Positions 22,676 to 36,600 of a stretch of 64,000 nucleotides of DNA are shown here, one piece after another. Numbering within the stretch: position 1 is the stretch's first letter; each line of letters begins with the position of its first letter. The notes under the pieces were generated by a model. The model did no database searches and was not told the DNA's origin. It saw only the letters and a program-made list of their open reading frames with translations. The stretch spans positions 11,040,814 through 11,104,813 of the forward strand of contig CM075852.1 in assembly GCA_037975125.1 (NCBI GenBank). Direction: 5' to 3'. Made by a program: the position numbers and the translations under genes. Source of the DNA: Latrodectus hesperus (taxonomy: Eukaryota > Arthropoda > Arachnida > Araneae > Theridiidae).

Positions 22676-23400
22676 GATTACTTATTTCAAAATGTTGTGC
22701 GTGGGAGCAAAATCCGTAATGTTTGGAACAACTTTCAATTCTATAACTCGTTCATAGCTTACATCTTGATTAGAAATTTTAAGATAACTACCACATTAAA
22801 TAACATTATTCAATCCAATATTTGTTTAGTTTTACGTTTCATTTTTTCACGTAGTGTTTAGATACAAAGCACGACTGACTAACGTTATCTAATAGAACTC
22901 CAGCACACAAGAAAATTCCTAAACTTATCTGCCACTTGTAAAGAAGCTATATTTAGCAAAACCAAATTAGAGCCTACTTCCTTAGCGTTTGTCCGAGCGA
23001 ACGTTTTTACTTCAGTCTAATTATTTGCCTCTGGATCAAATACCGGAGCACCAAGTTTCAAGGTTATTGATTTTTGCAGTACGCAATTCTCATCAACTGC
23101 TATTGTTCAATTATCATCAAAAAGTTCAGTAAAATGTAAATAAGTATGTTGCTTCATTTTGAAAACTCCTCTTCGTAGCCTAGACCTAGAATATGAAATT
23201 CGCAACCGTTGGAATGTTTCAAATAAATCATTCAAATGTAGCATCTACGGTGAATGAGAGTATTTGAAAAATTTACACAAAATGATGTACCCTTTGCGAA
23301 CAGAATAGACATTCGAGAAATGGTTTCGGAAAAAATAAATGACGTTACAAAAGTAGGTATCAATGAAGAAAATTTTTTCGAGACAAGGAATGCTCTCATT
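22676..23400. other. Intergenic stretch, no gene seen
   Basis: Mixed AT-rich sequence with no supported feature. A 63-codon plus-strand frame runs into the SINE that follows and has no recognisable motif. Confidence 0.4.
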
Positions 23401-23407
23401 TATCCTG

Positions 23408-23530
23408 TCAAGCTGGTAGCTGAATGGTTAGCTCTCTTGCCTTAGATTCACATTTCATGGGTTCGAATCCCACCTTGGGTTATGGTGTTTGTAGTGTTTC
23501 GGATTCCAAGTCTCATAAACAAACAATTAC
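23408..23530 (+). mobile_element. tRNA-derived SINE, second family, plus-strand copy
   Basis: The head reads AAGCTGGTAGCTGAATGGTT, containing an A-box-like TAGCTGAATGG. The B box GGTTCGAATCC (about 23461-23471) follows, then CACCTTGGGTTATGGTGTTTG. The same order recurs in diverged minus-strand copies near 33.1, 39.1 and 44.8 kb. Target duplications were not found. Confidence 0.65.
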
Positions 23531-25630
23531 CGTTGAGCAACAAACAAATCAATAGCCTCTTAATTGTTTAGATAGAAATCTCCTTACTTCAATATATAGG
23601 AAAAGCTTATTTGTGACATTTTCCAAGCTAAATTTAGAAGAGAATAATCATTATTCCAAAATCAACGAGGACCATTAAAACATTCCAGTATGTTTCAATG
23701 AATTAGTTTTCAAAATTCGACTTTTTATAGTCTCTAAATTTATTTCAATCATATTCTAAAGAAATTCCTATAAGCGAAATAAATATAAATAAATATCTTT
23801 CCAAAAGACAGTCGATTTCATATAAAAAGTAGTGTTTTGTTGCATTTATTAAGGTTAAAATAAAATTGATTATTTTACATAACTGATATTAGAATAATTT
23901 TTTTTAAATTTTGACAATTAATTGAAAAAGTAAATTCCTTTTATACATTGGATCAAGACATCCACACATGGTAAACAGCAAACGCGCGCGCACCAAAATG
24001 ACACACAGGAGAGAGAAATTCTTATGCTATATTGTTATTTACTTTAAACATGTTTAAAGTAATGAATACGTTTCCTGTTTAAAATAAATAGATGTTGTAA
24101 TTTAGAATAATTTAATTTCGATGGAATAGCAGCCCAAATCGTAATTTTAATATTATTTCGTTACATTTTCCGAAACGATTATTACACATTTCTACCTGAA
24201 ATAAAAAATAATTGATGTACTTTTCACCAAACTCATTCCCTCATTTGATAAAATATGCTTATACAAAGTATTTTCCACCCAATCATTTCAGCAGAACTGA
24301 GCTTGTAAGAAGAGCAACGACCATCCTAAGCAAAGCAGCTTGAGTAAAGCAAATTAAAACAGCATAATCGAGTGGTTAAAATCGAAAGCGATCACCTTTA
24401 CAGCGAGGAAGAGATTTAAATAAATGAACGACGCTGATTAGGAGAGTGCGCTTAAATATTTCGGGAGATTGGAAAGCCGGTTCCTCTCTGTCCAAATCCT
24501 CACTCCCTTCGGAAAGGTACAAAGGCGGAAAATTAAATCCTCTTCAATCCTCAGTTCCTCTTCTTAAAATCCGGTGCTCTTCCTTCCGCTTATTGCTTCG
24601 ATGGTCACTTGATCAGAATTCCGCTTACGAGGACGTTCGCTAAAATCGAAAATAATTCACTGATGATGATGTAAATCGATACGGGAGTACTAGTCTTCAT
24701 CGATTTATCAAAATATATTTTCTTTTATTGCAGAGCTCTTAATTACCTTCGGTTTAGCACATTTATTAAGTAAAACATGCATTTTTTAATGTGAGCTGAT
24801 ACTGTATGTTAATAATTAATAAAACATGTGTATAGTAATATTACTGTTAATAATGTGTACACACAAAGTTATGCACATATATGTTATTTCATAAAATAAT
24901 TCACATTATATTTTTTTATAACTCTAGGTTAAACCGAATATAATAGACACCATATTAGTAAAAAACACGTATTTTAATGAGTAATTTATCATATATTCAT
25001 TAGTAAAATATGAACACACCGCACATATGTTTCTAGAATCAAAACGACGATACAAATTTCCAAATGATGATTCAAAAAAGGCGCTAGAAAGTATTTTTTA
25101 AATTCTATATTTTTAATATATTGATGTAAGAAATTCCTCGGTATTGCAATAGCACATACAGACATTCCAAAAATAAAGCTTGATAACTAGAAATAACAAT
25201 AAACGCTCGTTTTTAATAGTAGCATTGACACCATAAACTCGGTGATAATTTTAACTCCTATTTAGGAACTAAAATTTTGAAAAATCTCTTTTTTGCGAAC
25301 TTTTGTTTCTGAAAAATGATTTCCTTTTATTTTTATAATCTAACATTTTTTTTTATTTGATTTCTTTTTTATATACCGCTGTCTTGAACAATAAAGATAC
25401 ACGAATAAACATTTCAGATATTGTGAGAGAATTCATTTGATGGGAAAGAACGGTATTGTCGAATTAGATTCCTAAGAGATGAAGAAAGGAGGAAAAACTC
25501 TCCATACACGAAAACTTAGAAAGGAAGGGGCTCTAAAAGTTCGAACTAGTCGTTCAGTAGATGTTTTCGTTTCATTTGAACAACTGAATATATGAAGTTT
25601 CGTTTGTCGAGAGGGAGATTAAACCAATTC
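23531..25630. other. Intergenic stretch, no gene identified
   Basis: Mostly AT-rich. A GC-richer 24270-24650 block contains a 65-codon frame of unknown meaning. No splice-compatible homology was recognised. Confidence 0.4.
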
Positions 25631-25639
25631 TGTTGAGGA

Positions 25640-26460
25640 TTTGTCACAATGTCATCAAAATCATATATGGTTATCCAACTTCTTTGTTATGAAGCTAACA
25701 TAAAAGATTTCAAAGTATCAGATAGTTGGCTCCAAAATTTAAAACCAGACATTAAGCTCTAGAAAATTGTGCGATGAAAATGGAACCACGAATAAAATTT
25801 CTAAATATGAATGGAAAAAAAAAGAATATTGAAATCTTTACTTTCTGATTAAGCGACCCAAAGGTTATTTTAAAAGCAGACGAGGTAAGTTTGTTTTATA
25901 AGATATTACCAGAAAGAATACATAGCTTTAAAGGCCATAAATGTAATGAAGTTAAAAAAGCGAAACAAAGAATTACAGTCTGGTCGCAGATAGCATGAAT
26001 GGAATAGAAAAATAATGCTTCTGCCTTTTATAGGAAAATATTAAATGCCTATAGATGTTTCAAAAATGTTCAAAAAACTACCAACTGCATATCATGTTAG
26101 CATTAAAGCTTCTGGATGCATTGATGACAATTGGCTGAGAGACTGAGATCGAGGTTTTTTTATCGGAAAATCGTTAACTTCCAACTGTGGATAACTGCAC
26201 TGTGCTCCCATTGAAGTCTAGGTTGTTGAATCAATGCGTGTGGCATTCCTCTCACCTAATTCAACTTGTGTGTAGATCATGCCAAGGGCTTCAAGAACAA
26301 ATATCGAAGATTTGCAATAATTACGGGCTTGGAGTTGGGACAGCTTTACGAACTAGACCTTCTAGAAGCAATGCATTTGTCAATCAATGCTTGGAATGAT
26401 ATTGAAGGAAAACATATCGGAAGCATTTCAACATTCAAGCCTTTTTAAAAAAATCCTCTG
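25640..26460 (+). pseudogene. Decayed Tigger/pogo-type transposase
   Basis: Plus-strand fragments in shifting frames read IKDFKVSDSWLQNLKPDIK (end of the CENP-B-type DNA-binding part). Near 25862-25980 comes a catalytic block, K-A-D-E-V-S-L-F-Y-K-I-L-P, followed by KGHKCNEVKKAKQRITVW. NCT and V-A-F-L-S-P-N-S-T then precede FKNKYRRF and LLEAMHLSINAWNDIEGK. This order matches Tigger-class DDE enzymes. Multiple stops make it inactive. Terminal repeats were not found. Confidence 0.75.
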
Positions 26461-26859
26461 TAACTAAAGAAATGCAAGGTAATTTACCCAATGACTTGTG
26501 TGAAGATCTGACATTCGTGCATTAACTCCAATAAAAAACCCAAAATGTAACCAAGACCAGGCTTCTTCGGCACATAATTCTTTGGTGTCTAGGTTTATCC
26601 TGAGATTTACCAATGCCAATTGCCTGAATTTTCCTCAATAAGAAAAAAGTAAGCACTGTTTTTAGGTATGAATCTTATTTCGCATGTTTCTTATAGTCCA
26701 TTCTAATAGTATTTTATTTATAAAGAGAAAATGTTTTGGTAAAAAAAAAATCAGATCTTAAAATAATGTAATACATTATTTTTCTATTTATTAGCTTTTT
26801 ATTTTACGAACTGTTTTACTGGTCATTACGAGTTCATAAACACACAAGCGTCTACTGCA

Positions 26860-27990
26860 ATAAACAAAATAATATCACTGACTTTGGAAGAACGTTTGTT
26901 GATCATGAGAAAATTTTAAAATAACCTGAGTAATGCGTCCATTCGACGGATAGTTCATAATTCGAAAAGTAAAGGACTCCTTGGGGAGAGGTGGTATCAC
27001 GAATTGTTATAGCATCGAAGGTCGCAGTGATTTTGAAGCCATCAGATGGCAAATGTTCTGGTTTTAATCTCGTACGTATTTCCATTGTTCATAGGTTAAT
27101 GGCTGTATTCGAATCTATAGGAAATGTTTGGGATGCAAGAAGTGCGTCTTTGGTAGGAAAATCCACGCCTGTTTTAAATGAGAGCAGGAAGAGCGGAAGA
27201 GTGAAGTCCCTGGACTCTTTGAGGATTAGCCAATCATTCCTTTTCTCTCGACAGACGTTCCGACAACTAAACGTATCCACATCTTCATCGCAAAGGATAG
27301 ATCACGATAGCAGTGGAGATATGTTCATACAAAATTCACCGTGTTAGTAAAGGAAGGATATTGTGCACAGCGGAGAGATTTCGCAAACATGATCGACTTA
27401 TAAATGGTTCCATAAGAGAACACAAGATTTGGTTCGGTAATAGTTAGTTTAATCAATACGAGAACAAACCAAACTGTGGACATTCGGGTACGAAAAATCT
27501 CCATCTCATCCCATGCATCCCAAAAAGTTCTAGATGGAGTGTGCCATGTCGTCGAATTGAATAGCTAGTCCGATATTCATTGAGGCAGTAACAGGAGTGA
27601 AGTATCTAGTTATAAGAGCGTTACACATTGGCTCTTAAACGGGCCGTCTGAACAGGACACGCCTGTATTGGTTCATGCAGGATGGGGCTCAACCCTACAG
27701 AACTGCTGAAGCTTTCACATGGTTTGGAATGACGTTTGGCAAACGTTTGCAGATGGGCATTGCAGAGAAATTCTGAGGATAGGGTGGCCCACGTGCAGTC
27801 CGAATCTAAACCCAAGAAATTTTTCTTATGGAATTATTTGAAGGACAACATTTATAGGAATGCCCATAATTCACTGAAGGATCTGAAATTGGCAATCAGA
27901 AGTATGATTGAACTTGATATCGACACACCCCAAAGCCATTATGAATTTCGGAATCGGCCTTATAACACTATTGTGAGAAACGATTGACAC
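26860..27990 (+). pseudogene. Decayed Tc1/mariner-superfamily transposase (DUF4817-type)
   Basis: The N-terminal part is barely readable (LEERL-like block near 26885). Near 27665-27720 one frame gives YWFMQDGAQPYRTAEAF, the second catalytic Asp region. Later frames give FFLWNYLKDNIYRNAHNSL followed by D-L-K-L-A-I-R, the C-terminal signature of an arthropod DDE family usually reading FFLWGYLK...VY. The codons between are broken by stops and frame changes. Confidence 0.65.
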
Positions 27991-28119
27991 TTCAAGCATC
28001 TTCTATATCAAATATCATACATATCCTAATTCAACAAAATACGTTTCCTGTTCTTACATTTGTTTTTTATCCACAATGATTGCTTTTTTCTAATATGGTT
28101 TCTGGAACACACTGTTAGA

Positions 28120-28120
<1 letters not shown>

Positions 28121-28184
<64 letters not shown>
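28121..28184. repeat. (TA)32 microsatellite
   Basis: A perfect TA dinucleotide run of 64 bp, following the decayed transposase. Confidence 0.97.
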
Positions 28185-28185
<1 letters not shown>

Positions 28186-28198
28186 CATACAATTTATG

Positions 28199-28265
28199 CT
28201 ATGATGGCCTAACTGAGGAAAGGTAGCTCCTGACTCTTAAGTCAGGTTTTGTGCTTGAATCAGCC
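28199..28265 (+). mobile_element. Possible SINE head fragment
   Basis: GGCCTAACTGAGG and GTGCTTGAATC are spaced like A and B boxes of a tRNA-derived SINE. The match to the family at 23.4 kb is weak. Confidence 0.3.
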
Positions 28266-30510
28266 TAAATTCTATTTTGTTTGCGAATAGTGACTGAGGC
28301 ATAACAATTAATTAAATTTTACCCCTTTTAAAAAAAAGAGCTTACAATTAATCTAAAAATAGTACATTGTATGACTAAAGCATATAAGTTGGCAGATATG
28401 TAATATAAAGAGTAATTAATTTGGATAGTAATATGCAAAAAAATGATTAAATAAGTATTAGCAGTTTTTCATAAAGAAAGAAAATGATCTTATGAAAAGG
28501 ATAGTATATATTTAACATATTTAGCTTCTGACAATTATCCTATAAATAAAATGGCTGTTAGAAAAATTCAACTTATTTTGAACTTAATTATAAATCTAGT
28601 AAATATACACCATATTTAAGTTATGTCAAAAATTCGAAAGCATGTAAGAAATATCTAAAAACAGAAGATTTTACTTTTTATTATTCAGAAAGGCATAAAA
28701 AAGTGAACAGACAGTGTTAAATAATTTGTAAAAAGCATTCTAAGTAAACTAATAAAAATATGGAAAAACTTCATATTTTCTTATTAAGTTTACTTTTAAA
28801 TCTAGTTTACCATATAAATACAAAATTATTATAAGCTAGGTAAATTGTATTTAGCTTTAAAAGATCATTGTCTTTAAGTTGAGATGTTTTTATGGGCAAA
28901 AAAGTTGTGTTCTAATTTACTTTATCTATTTGACTAATTTTTTAGATTTTAATTAGTTATAATTGCCCTGTTCCAGATTATAACCTGCATATGAACTGAA
29001 TTGTTTAACAAAAACTTATTTTCCTTTTAATGTTCTTAATATTCACACTCATAATAAAGAATACTATGTATTATCAAAATGGTCAGAGTATTTTTGCAAA
29101 TGAACTTCTGAGATATTTATTTCTAAATATTCTTTACAAAAAGAAAATTTTAAAAATTCATGCCAAATGAATATTTTAAAAACATTTTTTATTGATAAAA
29201 TATGTCTTTGAATATTTGGAAAACAATGTTTGCCTAAGGTCTGTATCATAAGCAGAATATTTTATTATTAAAAGGGATAGAATGGATCAGAAATGTTCTG
29301 AAACTTATATATATATATTTCTTTTTAAATTATTAAATCTAGAATATATATACTTGACTGTTTTCATAAAATTGTGCATTGGACAGTATTGTTAAATTTT
29401 ATTCTTTTCATAGATTTTTTTAAAAATATTAATTATAAATTATTAGAGCCAAAAAATAGATTAAAGAGGAGAAAATAAGAAGTTTTCTTGAAAGAGACAA
29501 TAATTTTATTGGACAAATACTTATTAATGTACAATGAATTTAATCCTCATCTACTAATAATATCTGGATATAATTTCAATACTAAACATTTTATAACTGA
29601 TTTTACTTCAATAAAATGAAGTTTCTTTCATTCTTTTTTTTCCTGCAGATGGGAAATTACTTTCACAGGAATGGAAATGCTAATATAAACTTGAATTAAA
29701 GTTAAATTTATACAATTAACTTACAACAGGTGGTAGAACCAGCAGTATAAACACTCTACTAAATTTATAAAAATAAAAAAACCAGGAAAACTGTATAATG
29801 AAATTTTTCCAATTTTATTAATGATTCAATGTTAATAAGAAAAAAAACTTTAACTTCAAAATACTGTGAAAGACATGCAACAATTTTTTTTATCACATTC
29901 TCTCTTGTGTGTGAATTTTCAATTTTTGAAATCAATTCACTTAGAATTTTTAGTTATTCTTTTAAAAAGAGCTAATCTTTATTTGTGTTCATAATTAGAA
30001 AATCTCTAAAAACAGCATAGTTGCAAATTAAATAACCACACCCATTTAAACATTTGGCACAAAAAATATCATTTCACAATAAAGGAATTGGAAATATCAT
30101 AATAATCATAATTATTGATAACACGAAATAAATAAAGTAAAAAAATTAGATCACACACAGGCAAAGAAAAATGTTAGTAAATATATCTTTAACTAAAATA
30201 AAAATGAAAATTACAACATCAAAATACCCAGCACTAAGAATAAAAAAAAAATTCATTCCATAAGAGACTTTTTTTTTAATGACAATGTTTACTATTTCTG
30301 ACACATGCTCTGCAATTCTGGCTAAAGAAGTATTTATGTAAAAACAAGCCCTCCCTTTTAGACAAACTTTTGAATGTGCATCTTAAAACAGTAGGCAGAA
30401 AATTAATTTCAAAGACTCAAGGAAATACAAAAATAAATAATAATTTTATTTAAATAAAAAGATATATTTAACACTGCAAAATAATATAACACAATGATTA
30501 CAAAAAATAA
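28266..30510. other. AT-rich sequence downstream of the odr-4 homologue
   Basis: No gene or clear repeat is seen. The candidate polyadenylation signal of the minus-strand gene lies at its upper edge. Confidence 0.45.
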
Positions 30511-30514
30511 ACAC

Positions 30515-30520
30515 TTTATT
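30515..30520 (-). terminator. Candidate polyadenylation signal of the odr-4 homologue
   Basis: AATAAA on the minus strand, 84 bp beyond the stop codon of the last exon. Such hexamers are common in AT-rich DNA, so use is inferred from position only. Confidence 0.45.
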
Positions 30521-30603
30521 AAAGAGCTCAAATACTTATATACTCCAATGGAAGATTTTGAATCTTGTTGAAAAGGCAACTGTGATCTACAAGTATCTTT
30601 ATC

Positions 30604-33600
30604 TCAACTCATTTGAGATTTGATGACATATGCAATAACACCCACAGCTATTGTAGTTACAACACCAACAACAGGAGCTAGAAATATAAATTATTAACCT
30701 TGAAATATAGAATTACTTTTCTTTTTTATACATACAAACATTTTCGCAATAAAATTAATTATTAATAATATAGTGCACATCAATTTTACAATAATAGAAC
30801 ACACAAACCATTTTCTAACCAAGTTTATTATTTTAAATGATTTGGTTATTTAGTATAACTTTTATTGATTCAAAATAAAAAATACAATGTTAAAATACAA
30901 TAAAATTTTTGTTATCAGTGTTGTTAGTTTCTTCAATGCATTATTCATTTCTAAAAAAAAACTACAATTTAGATATATATTTGAAAGATTTAAAAATTCA
31001 ATTAAGAATAGGTAACTTTTCAAGTTTGTCACGATTTCTGCTTTTTGCACCAAGTGCTGCACAGTTATCTCGTTAACTCAAATTACATTACTACGAACAG
31101 TATCTAGTAACCAGATAGCAATTGCGCTTAAGCTTCAACTCTGCATCACATGCTATTTTAAATTTCAGATATCAAAATTTTGAATATTTCATAATAATTA
31201 CTACAGAAGTATTAAACTGCTAATAACTACAGAAGCTAATTTCATAAAGATTACATAATAAAAAACAACTGGGTGACAGCCAGGCAATAAAGCTAAATCT
31301 ATAACTGAAATAAAGTGCCTTTTTATAAAATTCGACTTTTATTTAATCGGGTAGTAATGTCCACCGTAAAAAAGTTCAGTGTAGCACAATCTATGGCTGT
31401 ATTGATACAGGTTATAAAGCTAAATCTATAAAGTAAATAAAATGCATTATGAAAACTTGAATTTGAATTAACTGGGTATTGGTGCCCAACTTAAAAAAAA
31501 TATTCACTTTAGTGCAAACTATTCCCAATTTTAAATGTGCAATAAATATAAATCTATTACATAAATAAGCATTCTTACAAAAACTAGACTTTCTTATTAA
31601 TCAATGTTATATTGAATAAATCTAAAAAATATATGAAATATTTATAAAAAATACTTAATATTTGGATCTTATGGGAAGGACTAATTATAAAAAATATTTA
31701 TAAAAATACTTAATATATAAATTAAATAAAATGAAATAATCCATGTAATCATTGCTTGCAGAATTCTCAGCACCAGTTGGACAATATACAGATTTTAGTG
31801 GCTCCCAAAAAATTATGCCACAATGTTTTTGAAATCATGTGGCATTATATACATTGTGAGGAAAATAATTCAAAATAATGAAAACAATGCAATAAAACTG
31901 GCTCTTGGAAAATATGATTTAAAAAAATTATTTTATGTATTATATACTTCTTCTTAATTTATATACTGTAACTCAAGTACGTACTATTAAAAATATAGAT
32001 ATAGAACAATCTGCATTGATTCTAAAAACATAATTGTTTATAATAAAATTGTTTTAAAAGTTTTTATTAATAAAATAGAAACTGTTAACAAATTTTTAAT
32101 ATTATAAACAATTGTGATAGAAATTAGTATAATAAAATATATTTCATATATAATATTAGAGATTATAGTTAAAACTTCTCTTAAATATTCCCTTAATAAA
32201 TTTTAAAAATACTTAAGTTATTCTACTCATTACTATTTATGAAACATTTTTTCAATGTATATCAAAAAATTTTATTGAATAATAACTTTTCCATATTGGT
32301 ATTCTTTTTGGTCAGCTAAAACAATGTAGAATCTGTAAAATCTGATGTTTTGAATGAATGTTACTCACATTAATTAGAGTTATTGCATATTTATAATATT
32401 ATAATATATTTTGTAATAAACATAATATTATTTTGATAAAAAAATTTCTTTTAATTAGATCATGATTTTCTACATTACTCACCAAACATCATAGATGAGC
32501 CTCGAGCAGGTCCATCTCCAAACTCAGAAAGCTTATCATCTGTAGATTCAGGTAGTATTAAAGTGCTAGTAGCTGAAAAATTATTCTCTATGGATGATCA
32601 CAATTTTTAAATACTTTTAAACAATGTATATTTATTAATTTTAAACATTATATACTTATGCAATATAAATATATATAACTAATTTTATTTTCATTACAAT
32701 AAACATAAAGTAAACAAAAAAAGTTATCAATATAACAATAAATTTATTTATAGATATTCTACTTTACTAAAACTAATTTACAATTAAACATTATAAAATA
32801 ATAAAAATGCACGCATAAGTTTGAATATTTTATACCTTAAACTACATTCCCTTATATAAAAAAAACTTTCCCATAGATGGTAGGAATATTCACATATCAC
32901 AAAAGAGGAGACTAGGAAACTTTACAGATACCCACTTTAACTAAAATGCATGCAGATACAGAACATTTACCCTGTTCTATGTCTTACATTTAAACCTGGG
33001 ATATTCTATTCAATTATTGCAGTTTGGTTTGTTTGGTGTTCACATTTTGCACAGGAGGGCTAATTAGACTGGGACTTACAGCTTGAAGTGGATTCTGAAC
33101 CACAACAAACATCCAAGTACAAGGTGGGATTTGAAACCACAAACTGTTAAACCAAAGGCAAGAACATAAACAATTCAGGTAACCAGCTTGGTTTATGGAA
33201 TTAAAGCACACAGATAATGTGAATTTAAACAAAATATTTAAAGAAAAAATTAATAAAAAGTGGTAAACATTGGACATATTTCAGAATAATATAGTTAATA
33301 ATTTGACAATTTATTCTTGCTTAAATCAAATGCACTATTACTCCAGTAATGAACATAACTTTTTTAAATTCTTTCAATAAAATATTTCATTATTGTATAA
33401 ATGTATATATAAAATCTACTACATCATTAATGATTATTTTGTAGCTAACATCCAACATTCAATTTTATCAATTATCATGAATAGAAATATTTGATGAATG
33501 CAATTAAATTAATTCAATATTAATTATTCTATTTAATCACCATTTTAATCCTTTGAAAGTATCAATAATTTGAATCTAATGTATAAACTATTGAGTGTTT

Positions 33601-36600
33601 TTATTTAACTAAAGCAAGTTTACATATATAGTTTAATCAAATTTATTAGTTTTTAATTTTCAGTCACAAATTTGTTTGATTGAATAGGTATTATATCTGA
33701 ATTTCACACTTTTCCCAAAATTCTACCTGCAATTACTTGACCTCATGGTTAGCCAAATATCTTTTTGTATTTAGATAAAGCAAACATTTAGTAAGTTAAA
33801 AGAACAAATTTTTGAAAATATACGTCACATACCTACAACAGATTGATGTCATTTGTAATATAGTCGAAATTTAAACTGTAAAACCAGTGAATACTCTTTT
33901 AAGGATTGAAATGTAACCCAGTATATTCTTTAAAAACAATCAAAAAACATTCATGCATGATGTTTCTATTATATGGCAAGGAAATGAAAAACCTTCGCCA
34001 TTTTTCACAATGTTTATTTAAAATATTATTATTAATCTATTTAATGTACTATCAATGAAGCAAATTTCTCAATATGGTAAATTTATCAATTGACACAATT
34101 CATGAAATTATATACCTACAATATTTCTAAAAACGTAGAATTTAATATTAAAATATTATATATATATATATGCACTCACACAACTACTTGTTTTAAACAT
34201 TTTATATAAGACATGAATAAATTCTATCTTTCAAAAAAACTTGAGTTGACTATAATATTATTTAAAAAGTATCTTAAAACATTTAAAATCGCATAATTTA
34301 TTAAAATGACATACATGGAATGATAACTTTTTTTATTTATAAAAACATTTTTATAAATTAATTAAATAAATAATTTAATTAATTAAATTAATATTGACAT
34401 GAGCACAATAAAAGTTTTGACGAGTTTCATCATCTATATAATTAAGTTTCTGGAATTCAGATTATTATGTTTATTACAATAAGAACATAGAAACATGGCC
34501 ATTTAATACACCCATTTGATTTATTTTGTGTATCAGGAAAAAATAAAAACTTCCTTGTTGCCAGAAGTGATTTAGAGAAAATAATCTTTATCAATACTAT
34601 TTGTGATGTTGTCATGAACCTGTCGTCTTCAGGATAGTTCAATAACATACACAAACACAATTATTAACACAAACATAAATTGTAGACGTTTTTTCAAATT
34701 ATTCAAAAATACAATATTTTTCATTTCCTGGGAGCAAGACTTCTGCTACCCCTGATAATCAAAACAACCCACTGTTCTTCTCGCTCCGACACGACTCAAT
34801 CTATCATGTCTCTCCCACTGGCAGACAATGAAATCATAAGTTCTCCTTTCTGTTAACTGTTTGATTTTCAAACTACTTATAATTACGAAATGTAATCTCC
34901 ATACAACTTCCAAATTTGGAGTACTTAGCATGTCTAACTGCAATAGTGATATGCAAAAAATGTGACAGATTCTATGTAAGTACATATACAATTTATCATT
35001 CAAAAATATAATTTCTGTGCAGTTCATAAATCAATGATTTTTGTAGCATTTCTTAACCTTTTTTCCCATCTTCAGCAACTTTATCATTAGTTGATGAGCA
35101 GCCAAATAAAATGATCATAAAGTATAAAAAGAATTAAAATTAGCATTTGTAGAGTTGTCTTCAAGAAACTTTAAAACAATGGGGCAGAACCTAAGGTAGT
35201 CACTACTCTATTTGCACTTATCACCAAACTTTTATAACACAATTTTTATTAGTTTTATTTTGTAACCCATTATAATTACATATGAAAGTAAATTTAGCAA
35301 CGATTCAGACAAATAAACATACCTGCATTGTATCAATTACAATGTGACAATTAAGTAATTCATAAACGAATATCAGTAAATGGTAAATAATTTCTCATCA
35401 TGTGCAATAGTATTTTCAATATATTTTAAGCATAAGATTACAAAATGAAACAAATAACATCATAATAATTTTAAAAATTACAAACTTAGTAGTAATTTAA
35501 AATATTGGCACCTTTAACAATTCTCATTTGTATAGATGACATTAAATATAAGTAAACTTCAAGAATTTCAATGCTTAATGCACTAAATAGTTAAGTTATA
35601 TAAATATTGAATAAGTGATTACAGTTATTTCTATTTTATAAAATGTGTGTATTTTTAGGAAAAATTTTAATTGCAAAAATTAATGTTATAAATGGTATAT
35701 CTTATATATACATCACTATACATACTTGGAGAAACTTCCCATGTTGTATCAATATCTTCCTCAGAAAGCTCTAAATTTAATAGTTCTCGAAATGCATCTA
35801 AAGAATCTTTGGCTGTATCATGATGAAATTGATAATCACAAACATGAATATCATTTTGAGGTAAAGGAGCAAAGACTCGTCTTGGTAGCTCATGAACAAC
35901 TGATGGATCTATGATGTGTATGTAACGTTTATAAAAGATAGATTATATATCATACATTTATAAACACAAATAATGCAATGAATAAAGTACATCAATAACA
36001 AATTATAAAACTGTCATTGAACAAAAAAACAATAAAATGTGACATACGTTTTAATACCATATACTTCTACAGTTAAAAAATATTAACTAACTTTAGATAA
36101 TGCAAAATTCAATCCATTATCTTATATTAATTATATTGCTTTAAAAATAATTATCTGAATTATATTTTGGTCAATACCCTTTTAGTCTTCAAGATTATTT
36201 AGTTTGCAAATTAATAAAGGATATTTAATTAAAAATGTTTAATTAGTTGAAGAAGTTAGAAATCTTACACAGTTTTGCATGATTTTATTCAACAATTATT
36301 GACTAAGCAAAATATATAACAAATTTAAAGTAATGTAGTATTACAATACCTGTTATAAATTTTTATTATAGAAATGTACATATTACATCAAACACATTTA
36401 ATTCAATAACTGTATTTACTTAATTGACTCAATTATATGTCAATCTTTTTGTTTATAGTTTATTTAATCTGCTGTATTTTTTTTTTAACAATTTTGAATA
36501 TAAAATAATATTTCATTTAAATATATATGTTTATTCTTCAACAAAATTTTAATAAATCTGAATATAAGTAATATAAAAGAATAAATTATTCATTTTTAAA

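Noticed and set aside
24446..24643. 65-codon plus-strand open frame in a GC-richer patch
   Set aside because: No recognisable domain, no splice context and no start-site support. It is mentioned only as part of the intergenic stretch.
34746..35027. 93-codon minus-strand open frame
   Set aside because: It overlaps the LTR-like repeat copy A and has no motif; the homologous repeat at 58 kb does not keep the frame.
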